Source: Treponema bryantii (GTDB lineage: Bacteria; Spirochaetota; Spirochaetia; Treponematales; Treponemataceae). From it: 64,000 nt of DNA. Shown piece by piece: positions 53,270 to 61,422 of the stretch (position 1 is the stretch's first letter; each line of letters opens with the position of its first letter). A program made the position numbers and the translations under genes. The notes beneath the pieces are model-generated. The model did not search any database and had not been told where the DNA came from. It saw only the letters and a program-made list of their open reading frames with translations. Location of the stretch: assembly GCF_036492245.1 (NCBI RefSeq), contig NZ_AP025286.1:2852001-2916000 (forward strand), in the 5' to 3' direction.

Positions 53270-54793
53270 CTATTCCTTGCTGAGTGCCTTAATCGGTGTA
53301 ATTCTGAGTGCAGATTTTACAGGGTATCTGTTACTGATAATACTTCCGATAAGGGCAATTACAATTGTTATAATTATGATTTTTGGAGTTGGGCTGAAGT
53401 GAAGCAAACCACCACCAAGAATCATTTTTGCAATTGTGTTTGTAATTGTGATGTTGAACGAGTTGAAAATCATCATACAGATAAAGGCGAAGATGACACC
53501 TGCTATTGATGAAAGAGTTGTAAGAATTATTGCTTCTGAATAGAAGAGTTTCTTTACAAACTTCTTTTCTGCTCCAATAGCACGCATTGTACCGATTTCA
53601 CTTGTACGTTCAATTACAGAAACTACCATTGTATTCATGATGATGATGAATACTACAATCGCAAGAATTATGATAAGCAGGTTGAAGATAAAGCCAATTC
53701 CATCAACTGAAGCTGAATAAGAATAAGCAGCTTTTTTCCAGTCCATTGCAAGAGCATTTACACCTTCATCCTTAAAGCGTTTATTGAGCTGTGCTACAAG
53801 TTTTTTGTCTGCATGCGGATTATTGAGCTTAGCAACAATAAACTGCCATGCACCATCATCAGTTTTATTCAATTCATCACGAAGGCTTGTATCTCCAAGA
53901 ATGCTGTCGAAATCTGATGTACTTCCGAGAATGCTTGTATCTTCTTCAAAATCATCAAAGAAATCATCACCACCAAAGAAATCGTCTTCTGACATTTCAG
54001 AAATTGAAAGGTCTACAGAGTCTGGCAATTCCTGACTGAACGAATTTGCATAAGTAAGTTCTGCAAAAGAACGTGCGAGTCCAGGCTCACAATAAACACT
54101 CTGGAACATAGCAGAATATTCATTAGCAGGCTTAAAGATTCCAACAACCTTACCTTCACGGATTACACCACCCATGCTGGCAAGAAGAACATCGTCTCCA
54201 ACTTCAAGAGTTTTATCCCAGGCCTTATAAAAACCTTCAATTACACGAGTATCTACGATAATCTCGTTTGAACCTGGAGTTGGATAATGACCTTCAATCA
54301 TTTTCAAATCCGGGAAGAGCTCCCAGTAACTTCCTGATTCACCGGCAAAAAGCATTGAAATCGGGAGGTCCATAATTCCAAGGTCTTTATCATCATCCTG
54401 AAGAACAGAGAAATCAATTTCAGCATCTTTTGAAAGAATTACCTGTGCTGAAATAAGCTTTGACTGTTTTTTGATTCCATCTGTTTCTGCAAGAATCTTT
54501 TCGATTTTATCAATATCTGTAAGAGCTGGAATCTGAGGAACTTCAGTTGTAATATTTGTAGAGTTCACTCCAAATAAATCTATTGTTGTACCTTTTTCAG
54601 GGATAACCGAAATTGCAAGATCTCCGGTTACATTTGCCCTGAAGTCGTTTTCAAGTCCGCGGTTTACAGATTCAAGGAACGAGTTTCCCATTACAACGAT
54701 TGCTACACCAAAGAGGATAAACATCGAAATAATAATGGTTTTAGATTTATGTTCCTTGAGGTTGCGGAGGGCAAGTTTAATTATGTCTTTCAT
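53270..54793 (-). CDS. FtsX-family ABC transporter permease, second copy
   Basis: A 507-residue permease with the same topology: TM1 at about 18-40, a periplasmic domain to about 370, then three TMs with TSEIGTMRAIGAEKKFVKKLFYSEA. Its periplasmic domain has an acidic insertion (EDDFFGGDDFFDDFEEDTS, about 270-290) not expected in LolC/E. A similar Asp/Phe run (DLFGGSDDDFF) occurs in the beta-barrel of the same operon. AGGAG lies before the ATG. It follows the ATPase gene by 23 nt. Confidence 0.87.
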   Translation of the reverse strand: MKDIIKLALRNLKEHKSKTIIISMFILFGVAIVVMGNSFLESVNRGLENDFRANVTGDLAISVIPEKGTTIDLFGVNSTNITTEVPQIPALTDIDKIEKILAETDGIKKQSKLISAQVILSKDAEIDFSVLQDDDKDLGIMDLPISMLFAGESGSYWELFPDLKMIEGHYPTPGSNEIIVDTRVIEGFYKAWDKTLEVGDDVLLASMGGVIREGKVVGIFKPANEYSAMFQSVYCEPGLARSFAELTYANSFSQELPDSVDLSISEMSEDDFFGGDDFFDDFEEDTSILGSTSDFDSILGDTSLRDELNKTDDGAWQFIVAKLNNPHADKKLVAQLNKRFKDEGVNALAMDWKKAAYSYSASVDGIGFIFNLLIIILAIVVFIIIMNTMVVSVIERTSEIGTMRAIGAEKKFVKKLFYSEAIILTTLSSIAGVIFAFICMMIFNSFNITITNTIAKMILGGGLLHFSPTPKIIIITIVIALIGSIISNRYPVKSALRITPIKALSKE

Positions 54794-54816
54794 TTAGATC
54801 TCCTGTAACCGCAAGC

Positions 54817-55668
54817 TTAAATTTTATAAACGTCCGAACCTTCTTTGTGCTCGTCGTTGATTACCTGACCGTCAAGAATGTGAACAACATGATCACACAT
54901 ATCTACAATACGAGAGTCATGTGTAGAGAAGATGAAGGTTGTCTGAAGTTCAGGATCCTTGTTCAAAGATTTCATGAGTTTGAGAATCTGTTCTGAGTTC
55001 TTTGAGTCGAGGTTGGCTGTAGGCTCATCAGCAAGAATTACAGGAGCCTTTGTTACGAGAGCACGGGCAATAGCAACACGCTGACGCTGACCACCAGAAA
55101 GTTCATTTGCCTTGTGATTCTTCCAGTCTGTAAGACCAACCTTTTCAATAAGGTAATTGATCCATTCTTCTTTCTGAGCTTTTGTAAATTCATCTACAGG
55201 GCTCTTGGAATTTTTATCTTTTGATTCAAGAAGAAGAGGGAATTCAATATTTTCATAAACATTCAATACCGGAATAAGGTTGAAAGTCTGAAAAATAAAA
55301 CCAAGATGAGAACGGCGGAGAGCAGTAATTCTACGGTCGAGCTTTGAAGGAATTGCAACACGAACCTTCTTTTTCTTTCCGTCTTTTTTATCTGGACCAG
55401 CTGATGCCCATCTTGTGTTAATGGTTTCTGCATCAGCAAGATCTACACCGTTATAAACATCTGTGTCACCAATTACGATTGAGCCACTACTAGGAAGATC
55501 AATAAGACCTATCATATTCAAAATTGTTGATTTTCCTGATCCTGAAGGTCCTGAAACTGCGGCGAACTCTCCCTTCTCAATATCGAAGGAAACTCCACGA
55601 ACGGCTTCAATCCTTTCTTTTCCAAGAGGATAGAATTTGTGCACGTCTTTTAAGCTAACAACTGCCAT
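54817..55668 (-). CDS. ABC transporter ATPase (LolD/MacB-like) with an insertion
   Basis: A 283-residue ATPase: Walker A GPSGSGKST (40-48), Q-loop Gln127, signature LSGGQRQR, Walker B VILADEP and a His in FSTHD. It belongs with the LolD/MacB class by its LNMIGLIDLPSSG and FIFQTFNLIPVLNVYENI segments. Between strand 4 and the Q-loop there is an extra stretch of about 35 residues (about 75-112), Lys-rich in part (KKDGKKKK), absent from typical LolD. It is the first gene of the five-gene envelope operon. AAGGAG lies before the ATG, and the promoter is strong. Confidence 0.9.
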   Translation of the reverse strand: MAVVSLKDVHKFYPLGKERIEAVRGVSFDIEKGEFAAVSGPSGSGKSTILNMIGLIDLPSSGSIVIGDTDVYNGVDLADAETINTRWASAGPDKKDGKKKKVRVAIPSKLDRRITALRRSHLGFIFQTFNLIPVLNVYENIEFPLLLESKDKNSKSPVDEFTKAQKEEWINYLIEKVGLTDWKNHKANELSGGQRQRVAIARALVTKAPVILADEPTANLDSKNSEQILKLMKSLNKDPELQTTFIFSTHDSRIVDMCDHVVHILDGQVINDEHKEGSDVYKI

Positions 55669-55697
55669 TTTATATACTCCTTTCTCTATATTGTATT

Positions 55698-55738
55698 TAA
55701 TACCGTATTAGTGTATTAGTTGAATAATACAGTAATAC
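55698..55738. promoter_or_regulatory. Array of five TAATAC/GTATTA boxes
   Basis: TAATAC at 55698-55703, GTATTA at 55705-55710 and 55713-55718, TAATAC at 55725-55730 and 55733-55738. The first two form the palindrome TAATACCGTATTA, and the 8-bp unit GTATTAGT is repeated in tandem at 55705-55720. The array covers the -10 and start region of the Lol-like operon. Confidence 0.55.
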
Positions 55739-55752
55739 ATTAAACGTGTCAA
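55724..55752 (-). promoter_or_regulatory. Promoter of the Lol-like operon
   Basis: Minus strand consensus TTGACA (55747-55752), 17-nt spacer, TATTAT (55724-55729), with about 48 nt of leader to the ATG at 55668. Confidence 0.75.
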
Positions 55753-55818
55753 TAGATTCATTATTATTTTAACAATTGAGAAAGAATAAAGTGTTACCAG
55801 TAAATTTGGCGCGAGGGC

Positions 55819-55935
55819 GTGAGTCATGAGGTAAAAAGACTTTGTTTGTGGATGCCGCGAGAGCGGCATTATAATAGTTTCTATGCCACAAACAACGTCT
55901 AGCGCATTATTGCGCGTTTTTACCTCATGAATCAC
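55819..55935. repeat. 117-nt nested inverted-repeat element (possible structured RNA or MITE)
   Basis: The gene-free stretch 55669-55984 holds the promoter above and this element. The outer arms, 55819-55837 and 55917-55935, pair at 18 of 19 positions. Inside, 55837-55851 pairs with 55886-55900 at 14 of 15 positions and encloses a GC-rich hairpin ATGCCGC-GAGA-GCGGCAT (55852-55869). A third hairpin, GCGCA-TTAT-TGCGC, is at 55902-55915. Together they form a branched, cloverleaf-like fold on either strand. No coding potential or T-run was seen. Confidence 0.65.
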
Positions 55936-55949
55936 AACCGGGAGCCAAA

Positions 55950-55975
55950 AGATGCTGAAACAAGTTCAGCATGAC
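55950..55975. repeat. Dispersed hairpin repeat, copy 2
   Basis: A 26-nt sequence identical (inverted) to 47745-47770. It forms the hairpin ATGCTGAA-ACAAG-TTCAGCAT, 10 nt after the pth stop. The second half present in copy 1 is missing. Confidence 0.7.
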
Positions 55976-55984
55976 GGCAGTTTA

Positions 55985-56641
55985 TTATATGAGATTTTTT
56001 TTACCCCAGTTTTGTATTAAATCCTTGGGTTCTTTAGAAAGAAGAAGTTTTACCAGCAGCAGATTTGTCTGACTGAATACATTCTGCATGATTTCCTGCT
56101 GTTCGGCTGTAAAGCGGCTTAATACCCAGTCGGCAACGCCTATGTTTTCGTTGTCCGGGCGGCCAATTCCAAAACGCAGGCGGAAGAAGTCTGGAGTATT
56201 CAGTACGGCCTTAGTTGAACGGAGACCGTTGTGACCTCCGAGGCCGCCGCTCCACTTAAGACTTACAAAGCCCGGAGCAAGTTCGAGTTCGTCGTGAACT
56301 ACCATGATTTCAGATGGCTGGATTTTATAAAAGTTTGCAACTTCGATAATGCTGTCGCCACTCAGATTCATATAAGTCATTGGCTTGAGGAAGTAGATGT
56401 GAGCCGGTGCCTCTTCCGGTACAAGAACCGGAGAGCCGTCTTTCTTTGAACAGATTTTTGTATCACAGGCCCACTGGGCGAGCTCCGCCGGTGTAAACGA
56501 CGCAATCTCACCCTTGAACTTACTCTGCCATGAGAGGCGGTTAGCAAATGGCAGGGAATCTTCAAAATACCAGCTTACATTGTGGCGGGTCTTTTCATAT
56601 TCCTTGCCGTAATTTCCTAAAAATGCTACGAGTTTAATCAT
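55985..56641 (-). CDS. pth: Peptidyl-tRNA hydrolase
   Basis: Releases tRNA from prematurely ended peptidyl-tRNAs in the cytoplasm. The 218-residue protein has FLGNYGKEYEKTRHNVSW with catalytic His20, FLKPMTYMNLSG, VVHDELEL and GGHNGLRS. It is slightly longer than usual (about 190) owing to an insertion near 55-80 (AELAQWACDTKICSKKDG) and extra C-terminal residues. Its ATG overlaps the stop of the DUF4340 gene (ATGA), so this essential enzyme is at the tail of the gld-type operon. Confidence 0.94.
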   Translation of the reverse strand: MIKLVAFLGNYGKEYEKTRHNVSWYFEDSLPFANRLSWQSKFKGEIASFTPAELAQWACDTKICSKKDGSPVLVPEEAPAHIYFLKPMTYMNLSGDSIIEVANFYKIQPSEIMVVHDELELAPGFVSLKWSGGLGGHNGLRSTKAVLNTPDFFRLRFGIGRPDNENIGVADWVLSRFTAEQQEIMQNVFSQTNLLLVKLLLSKEPKDLIQNWGKKNLI

Positions 56642-57564
56642 TTTGAAAGCTCGTCCAGAGATTTAAGATACTGCTTTACAGAACTCTCGTTTACCTTAAA
56701 GCGGTAAGGAGTTTCGCTGCAGGTTCCATAATACTGCTGAAGATCGTTCTCATTGTTTTTAGGAATTGCGAAGAACTCAACTGTAATATCTTTATATGCA
56801 CAAGTGATTTTTGCAGTAACTGTTTTTGTTCCTTCGAGAACTTCACTATCATCATACCAGTCGCGGGTAGAAAGAGAAGCAAAGGAATTAAGCCAGTTTG
56901 CAGCAGCACCAGTATCAAGCTCATAGCCCTCTTCTGCACCGCTGACATTCCATGCAAGATCTTCACCTGTTCCCATTCTAGAAACAGCCCAGTTTTTACC
57001 AGAAGCGTAATCTGTAATTGCTACGTTAGTAATATCAGGTGAATCAAGATTCAAAACAATTGTAGTACGAGCAGCAGCAATACTTGTATCCAGAGTATCA
57101 TTAATTCCACCAGAAACAAGATAAATATCCTTTCCACCATCAATTGTTGCATAACACTGAGAAGAAGAAACTGCAGTTTTACCAATTGTAATTGTACGTA
57201 AAACCTTGTCGCCGAGCTTTGCTGTTACTGTAATTGTTTTACCATCTGCAAGTTCATATTTTTCTGCATTATTTCCAGAAGAAATATTTCCGACCTTATC
57301 GAGGGCACGAACATTAGAAATTGCATCAATATAGGAATCTACCATCGACTGGCTAGCCGGATATTTTTTATCACTTACAAACCATTCTTCGCCATCTTTA
57401 TAAACACTGAAGGTTTCCATTGGAGTAACAAATTCCAGAGAATCAGGCTTATCTTTGAGTGTAAAATATTTTGTTGTATCGCGCGCAGCAAGAGCAAGTT
57501 GGATTGTACAAACAGCAAGCAGCACAACATCTGCAATGATCAAAACTAGTTTTCTTGTCTTCAT
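56638..57564 (-). CDS. DUF4340 domain protein of the gld-type ABC cluster
   Basis: A 308-residue protein with one N-terminal membrane segment (about 7-27) and a large exported beta-rich domain. It fits DUF4340 (MVDSYIDAISNVRALDKVG, TITIGKTAVSSSQCYATIDGGKDIYLV), a family commonly placed after gldG-type genes. The role is unknown; it probably forms an extracytoplasmic part of the ABC complex. It begins 15 nt after the GldG-like gene and overlaps pth. Confidence 0.8.
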   Translation of the reverse strand: MKTRKLVLIIADVVLLAVCTIQLALAARDTTKYFTLKDKPDSLEFVTPMETFSVYKDGEEWFVSDKKYPASQSMVDSYIDAISNVRALDKVGNISSGNNAEKYELADGKTITVTAKLGDKVLRTITIGKTAVSSSQCYATIDGGKDIYLVSGGINDTLDTSIAAARTTIVLNLDSPDITNVAITDYASGKNWAVSRMGTGEDLAWNVSGAEEGYELDTGAAANWLNSFASLSTRDWYDDSEVLEGTKTVTAKITCAYKDITVEFFAIPKNNENDLQQYYGTCSETPYRFKVNESSVKQYLKSLDELSK

Positions 57565-57579
57565 ATCGCTACCTTCTAA

Positions 57580-59640
57580 TTACTTACTAATTGTTCTTGT
57601 ATCGTCTGGATTATATTTCTTATTGATTGCACGACGACGTGCTGTACGAAGTCTCCAAACAAGAAGACCAACGAGAGCAACAAGAACTGCAAGTCCATAC
57701 TGATTCAAAAGTTTCCAGAAGCTTACTGCAACCGGAGTCTTAATTGTAAGATTGTTTACAGAAAGGCTCTTGGTACGCATTGTACAAAGATCTTCATTTC
57801 CGTTCATATAATCAACAACATTCATAAGGAACATTGAAACAGGGCTCTGACCGTTTTCATCAATTACCTGACTTGTTGTAATTTCAGAAGAACCTGCAAC
57901 AAAAAGCTTACCAGGCATTACACTTGTTTTGATGTAATTTGATGTTTCGAGTTCTCCGGCACTTTCTGAAGAATCCTCTGAAGCTGCCCCTGCAGGAGCT
58001 TCATCAAAGGCACTGTCAAACTTACCTTCAAGGAGAACTGCTAGATTGTACTGTGCATATTCAGAAGCATCTGAAGGAGTTGTCATCATCAAAGGATTAA
58101 GCATAATACTTTCAGAAACAGCCCAGGCTTCTTCTGAAGTCTTTGCAAGTTCAGTTACCTTAAGATTCTTATTTTCTTTAGCAGCAGCTGCATTAAGAGA
58201 ACCGCTCTGAAGAAGATAAAGAGAACCGAGATTGTTTGTAATTACATTTTTCTTAGCAAGATATTTTTTATGGATTTCTGGAACCCAGTAATAGTTGAGT
58301 TCACCGTACTGGTTATTAAGACTCTTAAAACAGTTCTTATCCATAATCATATTTTTACTGCGTTCAATACCATACTTTGTAAGAAGGCGTTCAAGATTTG
58401 AATCATTCTGTGCAAAGTTTGTAATTCCATACATCTGATCCTTTCCTGCTTCAACAACACCGTCAAGCATGAGCATTACGTTTCCACCACGAAGAAGGAA
58501 CTGATCTACCTTGTAAAGTTCTTCTTCTGTGAAATCCATTTTTGGACCATTGATGATGATTGCATTCATTCCGGCTGGAATATCTTCAGAGTTCAAATCG
58601 ATATCTTTCAACTCATACATTCCAGAAATCAGCTTTTCAAAATTAGCAGCCTTATCAGCAGCAGTATGATCTACTTCGCCATGACCTGTAATATAACCGA
58701 TTGCCTTTGTATTAGAGAAAAGACTCTGAAGTCCCTCATTGATTGTGTTTTCAACATCTTCCAGACCAGCAACAGCATAACCAAAGAAAGAACGCTGAAC
58801 ACCAAGTGGAAGGGCATAAATCTTTTCGCCATGTTCGAGAACAAGACCAATAGCAGCCTTTTTCTGAACACCTGAATCCTGATAAGTAATTGTCTGAATA
58901 CCGTACTTAGCAGAAAGAGCAGCTGCATCAGCAGAATCAGGACTTACAAGCTTATATTCAAGACGACCAAGATTCTGTTTGTTTACTGAATCAAAAGCCT
59001 GACGAACAATCTGATCAGCCTCCTCTGCCCCGCTGATTCCAAGCCATTTAAGAGGCTCACTCAAGTAAAGGGTCAGGCTGATTTTTTCATCCTTTCCAAG
59101 ACCTGCAAGTGAGTCAGCCATAGAAATCATCTGAGAAATCTTTGAGGTAAGATTAAACTCAAAACCATCTGAAGTCTGAACCGGATTCATGATTTCAATA
59201 TTGTCGCCATAGGCAACAGCAATTCCCATGTAAACCGATTTAAGACCGACTTCATTATTTTTAAGTTCCTGAATCTGAACCTGCTGAATTCCAAGATCAC
59301 GTGCAAGTTCTTCATTCTCAGGTTTAGACATATCCATATAAGAAACAGAGAAGTTCTTATTTGCCGCACCCTTGTATTCAACAAGAATATCTTTTACATA
59401 CTGAGAAACACTTGTGTAAGTTGAAGGAAGATTGTCGCTGAAGAATACACGGATTGAAAGAGGCGCATCCAGATTCTTTACGACAGTTTTACTTGCCTTT
59501 GAAAGTGAATATGATTTTGGTGCAGTTAAATCAAAACGAAGGAATGCTTTGTGTCCTGCAAGATTCAAAAGCACAAGGAAGATTACAAAAAGAATAAAAT
59601 CTGATTTTGGACTTTTGAGCCACTGTAATATTTTTTTCAT
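57580..59640 (-). CDS. GldG-family ABC transporter auxiliary protein
   Basis: A 686-residue protein with an N-terminal TM (about 13-31) and a C-terminal TM (about 645-665, GLAVLVALVGLLVWRLR), with a large periplasmic region between them. It fits the GldG/ABC_transp_aux family: DLTAPKSYSLSKASKTVVKNL, IRVFFSDNLPSTY, IGYITGHGEVDHTA and a middle MLMLDG segment. In Bacteroidota the relatives act in gliding and secretion; here, in a spirochaete, the function is unknown. GGAG lies before the ATG. It follows the GldF-like permease by 13 nt. Confidence 0.85.
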   Translation of the reverse strand: MKKILQWLKSPKSDFILFVIFLVLLNLAGHKAFLRFDLTAPKSYSLSKASKTVVKNLDAPLSIRVFFSDNLPSTYTSVSQYVKDILVEYKGAANKNFSVSYMDMSKPENEELARDLGIQQVQIQELKNNEVGLKSVYMGIAVAYGDNIEIMNPVQTSDGFEFNLTSKISQMISMADSLAGLGKDEKISLTLYLSEPLKWLGISGAEEADQIVRQAFDSVNKQNLGRLEYKLVSPDSADAAALSAKYGIQTITYQDSGVQKKAAIGLVLEHGEKIYALPLGVQRSFFGYAVAGLEDVENTINEGLQSLFSNTKAIGYITGHGEVDHTAADKAANFEKLISGMYELKDIDLNSEDIPAGMNAIIINGPKMDFTEEELYKVDQFLLRGGNVMLMLDGVVEAGKDQMYGITNFAQNDSNLERLLTKYGIERSKNMIMDKNCFKSLNNQYGELNYYWVPEIHKKYLAKKNVITNNLGSLYLLQSGSLNAAAAKENKNLKVTELAKTSEEAWAVSESIMLNPLMMTTPSDASEYAQYNLAVLLEGKFDSAFDEAPAGAASEDSSESAGELETSNYIKTSVMPGKLFVAGSSEITTSQVIDENGQSPVSMFLMNVVDYMNGNEDLCTMRTKSLSVNNLTIKTPVAVSFWKLLNQYGLAVLVALVGLLVWRLRTARRRAINKKYNPDDTRTISK

Positions 59641-59653
59641 CTTTTTTACTCCG

Positions 59654-60388
59654 TTAGTTTTTAGCGTTCTGCTGAACTTTTACTGTTGCAGTAAAGAACA
59701 GTGCTGTAAGGGAAACAAAATAAATCAAATCCCTTGTGTCAAAAATTCCGCGCGAAATAGAAGTAAAATGTCCGCTTGCAGAAAGATAACTGAAGAAACT
59801 TACAATCTGTGATGGCAGGAAAATCAGGAATGTATCAATCATTGTAAGAGCCATACAGATTATCATAGCTGTGAAGAACGCAATAATCTGATTTTTTGTT
59901 ACAGAGGTTGAAAAAACTCCGATTGCAGTAAAGCAGGCACAAAGGAAGATTGCACCGATATATCCACCGACAATAGGACCAAAATCAGGAGAACCAAAAA
60001 TCACTGTCGGAAGAATATAAAACAGAGTTGGAGCAAGCATAATCAAAGTGCTTAAGAAAGATGCAAGATATTTTCCTGCAACTACATCAAGTTCTGTAAC
60101 AGGGAGAGTCATCAGAGTTTCGATAGAACCTACACGACGCTCTTCTGCAAAAATCCTCATTGTGAGGGCTGGAATAAAAAGAGAAAGGAGAACAGGCAGT
60201 AAAGAAAAATACTGTCGGAGTTCTGCTCTGTTGTAAAGGAAGAATACTGAATAAAACAGGATTCCTGTAACTATAAGAAAAAGCGCAGTTACAATATAAG
60301 CAACCGGCGAAGTAAAATATGCCTTAAGCTCGCGCTTCATAATAATGATTGCGGGGCACTGTTTTTTTGCTGATTTATTGTCACTCAT
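59654..60388 (-). CDS. GldF-like ABC-2 permease
   Basis: A 244-residue permease with six hydrophobic segments. ABC-2 features are MKRELKAYFTSPVAYIVTALFL near the N-terminus and FIPALTMRIFAEERRVGSIETLMTLPVTE, which contains the conserved E-R-G-T/S-x-E coupling region. Its ATG overlaps the ATPase stop (TAATG), so the two are coupled. There are about 18 extra polar residues at the N-terminus; the Met at residue 17 is a possible second start. Confidence 0.87.
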   Translation of the reverse strand: MSDNKSAKKQCPAIIIMKRELKAYFTSPVAYIVTALFLIVTGILFYSVFFLYNRAELRQYFSLLPVLLSLFIPALTMRIFAEERRVGSIETLMTLPVTELDVVAGKYLASFLSTLIMLAPTLFYILPTVIFGSPDFGPIVGGYIGAIFLCACFTAIGVFSTSVTKNQIIAFFTAMIICMALTMIDTFLIFLPSQIVSFFSYLSASGHFTSISRGIFDTRDLIYFVSLTALFFTATVKVQQNAKN

Positions 60389-61320
60389 TATTTAGCCTCC
60401 GTCAAAGTATGGAATACATCTTCCAAAGAATTCTTGTTGATAGCAGCTTCATACAAATCAATTCCGCCTTCAACAAGTTTTCTGATAAGAGATGGTCTGA
60501 TTTCAGCCTCTCCATTAACAGAAACTACCAGCTGTGAAAGACCAGTTTCACCATCTTTAGCACCAACTGTTACACCTGCTACACCAGTAATTGATTTAGC
60601 AAGTTCTGCAGCACTTTCTGCCTTTTCAGTACCAACAGTAATATAAACTGTAGATGAAGTTCCAATGCTGTTCTTAAGTTCTTCAATTGAACTGTCTGCA
60701 ACAAGCTTACCGCCGGAAATAATAATTGCGCGGCTGCAGATTGTTTCAACCTCGCTCAAAATATGAGTAGATACAATTACTGTACGGGTTTTACCGATTT
60801 CGCGGATAATTGCGCGAACATCCTCTACCTGGTTAGGGTCGAGACCGGAAGTCGGTTCATCAAGAATAAGGATTTCCGGATCATTCATAAGTGCATGTGC
60901 AAGAGCAACACGCTGGCGGTTACCGCGGGAAAGTTCAGAGATATTCTTGCTCATTACTTCCTTAAGTCCGCATTCCTTGCAAAGAGCAGGAACTTTTTCT
61001 ACCGGATTCTGACCATACATGTTTGCAATATATGCCAGATAATCTTCAACTATCATTTCTCCATAAAGTGGAGCTGATTCAGGCATATAGCCGATTTTCT
61101 TTTTTGCTTCAACAGGATTTTCACAAATATCAATGCCATCAATCTTCACAGAACCAGAAGTTGGGGCAAGAAAGCCTGTTATCATTCGCATTGTTGTGGT
61201 TTTGCCAGCGCCGTTTGGGCCAAGAAGTCCTACAATCTGACCTGTAGGAATAGAAAAGCTGACGTCATTTACCGCACGGAAATCCCCGAAATTACGGGAA
61301 ACGTGGGAAACTTCTATCAT
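60388..61320 (-). CDS. GldA-like ABC transporter ATPase
   Basis: A 310-residue ATPase: Walker A GPNGAGKTTT (34-43), then YMPESAPLYGEMIVEDYL, an altered signature ELSRGNRQRVALA in place of LSGGQ, Walker B ILILDEPTSGLDPNQ, and a switch His in STHILSEVE. A DrrA-like C-terminal extension of about 80 residues follows. The LS-RG-RQR form and the ESAPLY motif are common in GldA-like proteins. It is the first gene of gldA-gldF-gldG-DUF4340-pth. GGAGG precedes the ATG. Confidence 0.9.
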   Translation of the reverse strand: MIEVSHVSRNFGDFRAVNDVSFSIPTGQIVGLLGPNGAGKTTTMRMITGFLAPTSGSVKIDGIDICENPVEAKKKIGYMPESAPLYGEMIVEDYLAYIANMYGQNPVEKVPALCKECGLKEVMSKNISELSRGNRQRVALAHALMNDPEILILDEPTSGLDPNQVEDVRAIIREIGKTRTVIVSTHILSEVETICSRAIIISGGKLVADSSIEELKNSIGTSSTVYITVGTEKAESAAELAKSITGVAGVTVGAKDGETGLSQLVVSVNGEAEIRPSLIRKLVEGGIDLYEAAINKNSLEDVFHTLTEAK

Positions 61321-61353
61321 TTTAGATGTCCTCCAATTTTTTTGTCTATATTA

Positions 61354-61382
61354 AATATAACAAATAAAATGGAAAAAGTTAA
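61354..61382 (-). promoter_or_regulatory. Promoter of the gld-type operon
   Basis: Minus strand TTAACT (61377-61382), 17-nt spacer, TATATT (61354-61359). Confidence 0.5.
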
Positions 61383-61387
61383 ATAAG

Positions 61388-61404
61388 AAAAATCACAGAT
61401 TTTT
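61388..61404 (-). terminator. Weak AT-rich terminator
   Basis: AAAAATC (61388-61394), loop ACA, GATTTTT (61398-61404), followed on the minus strand by TTCTTATTT; it lies 19 nt after the stop at 61423. Confidence 0.45.
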
Positions 61405-61422
61405 TACTGATTTATTGCCGTT

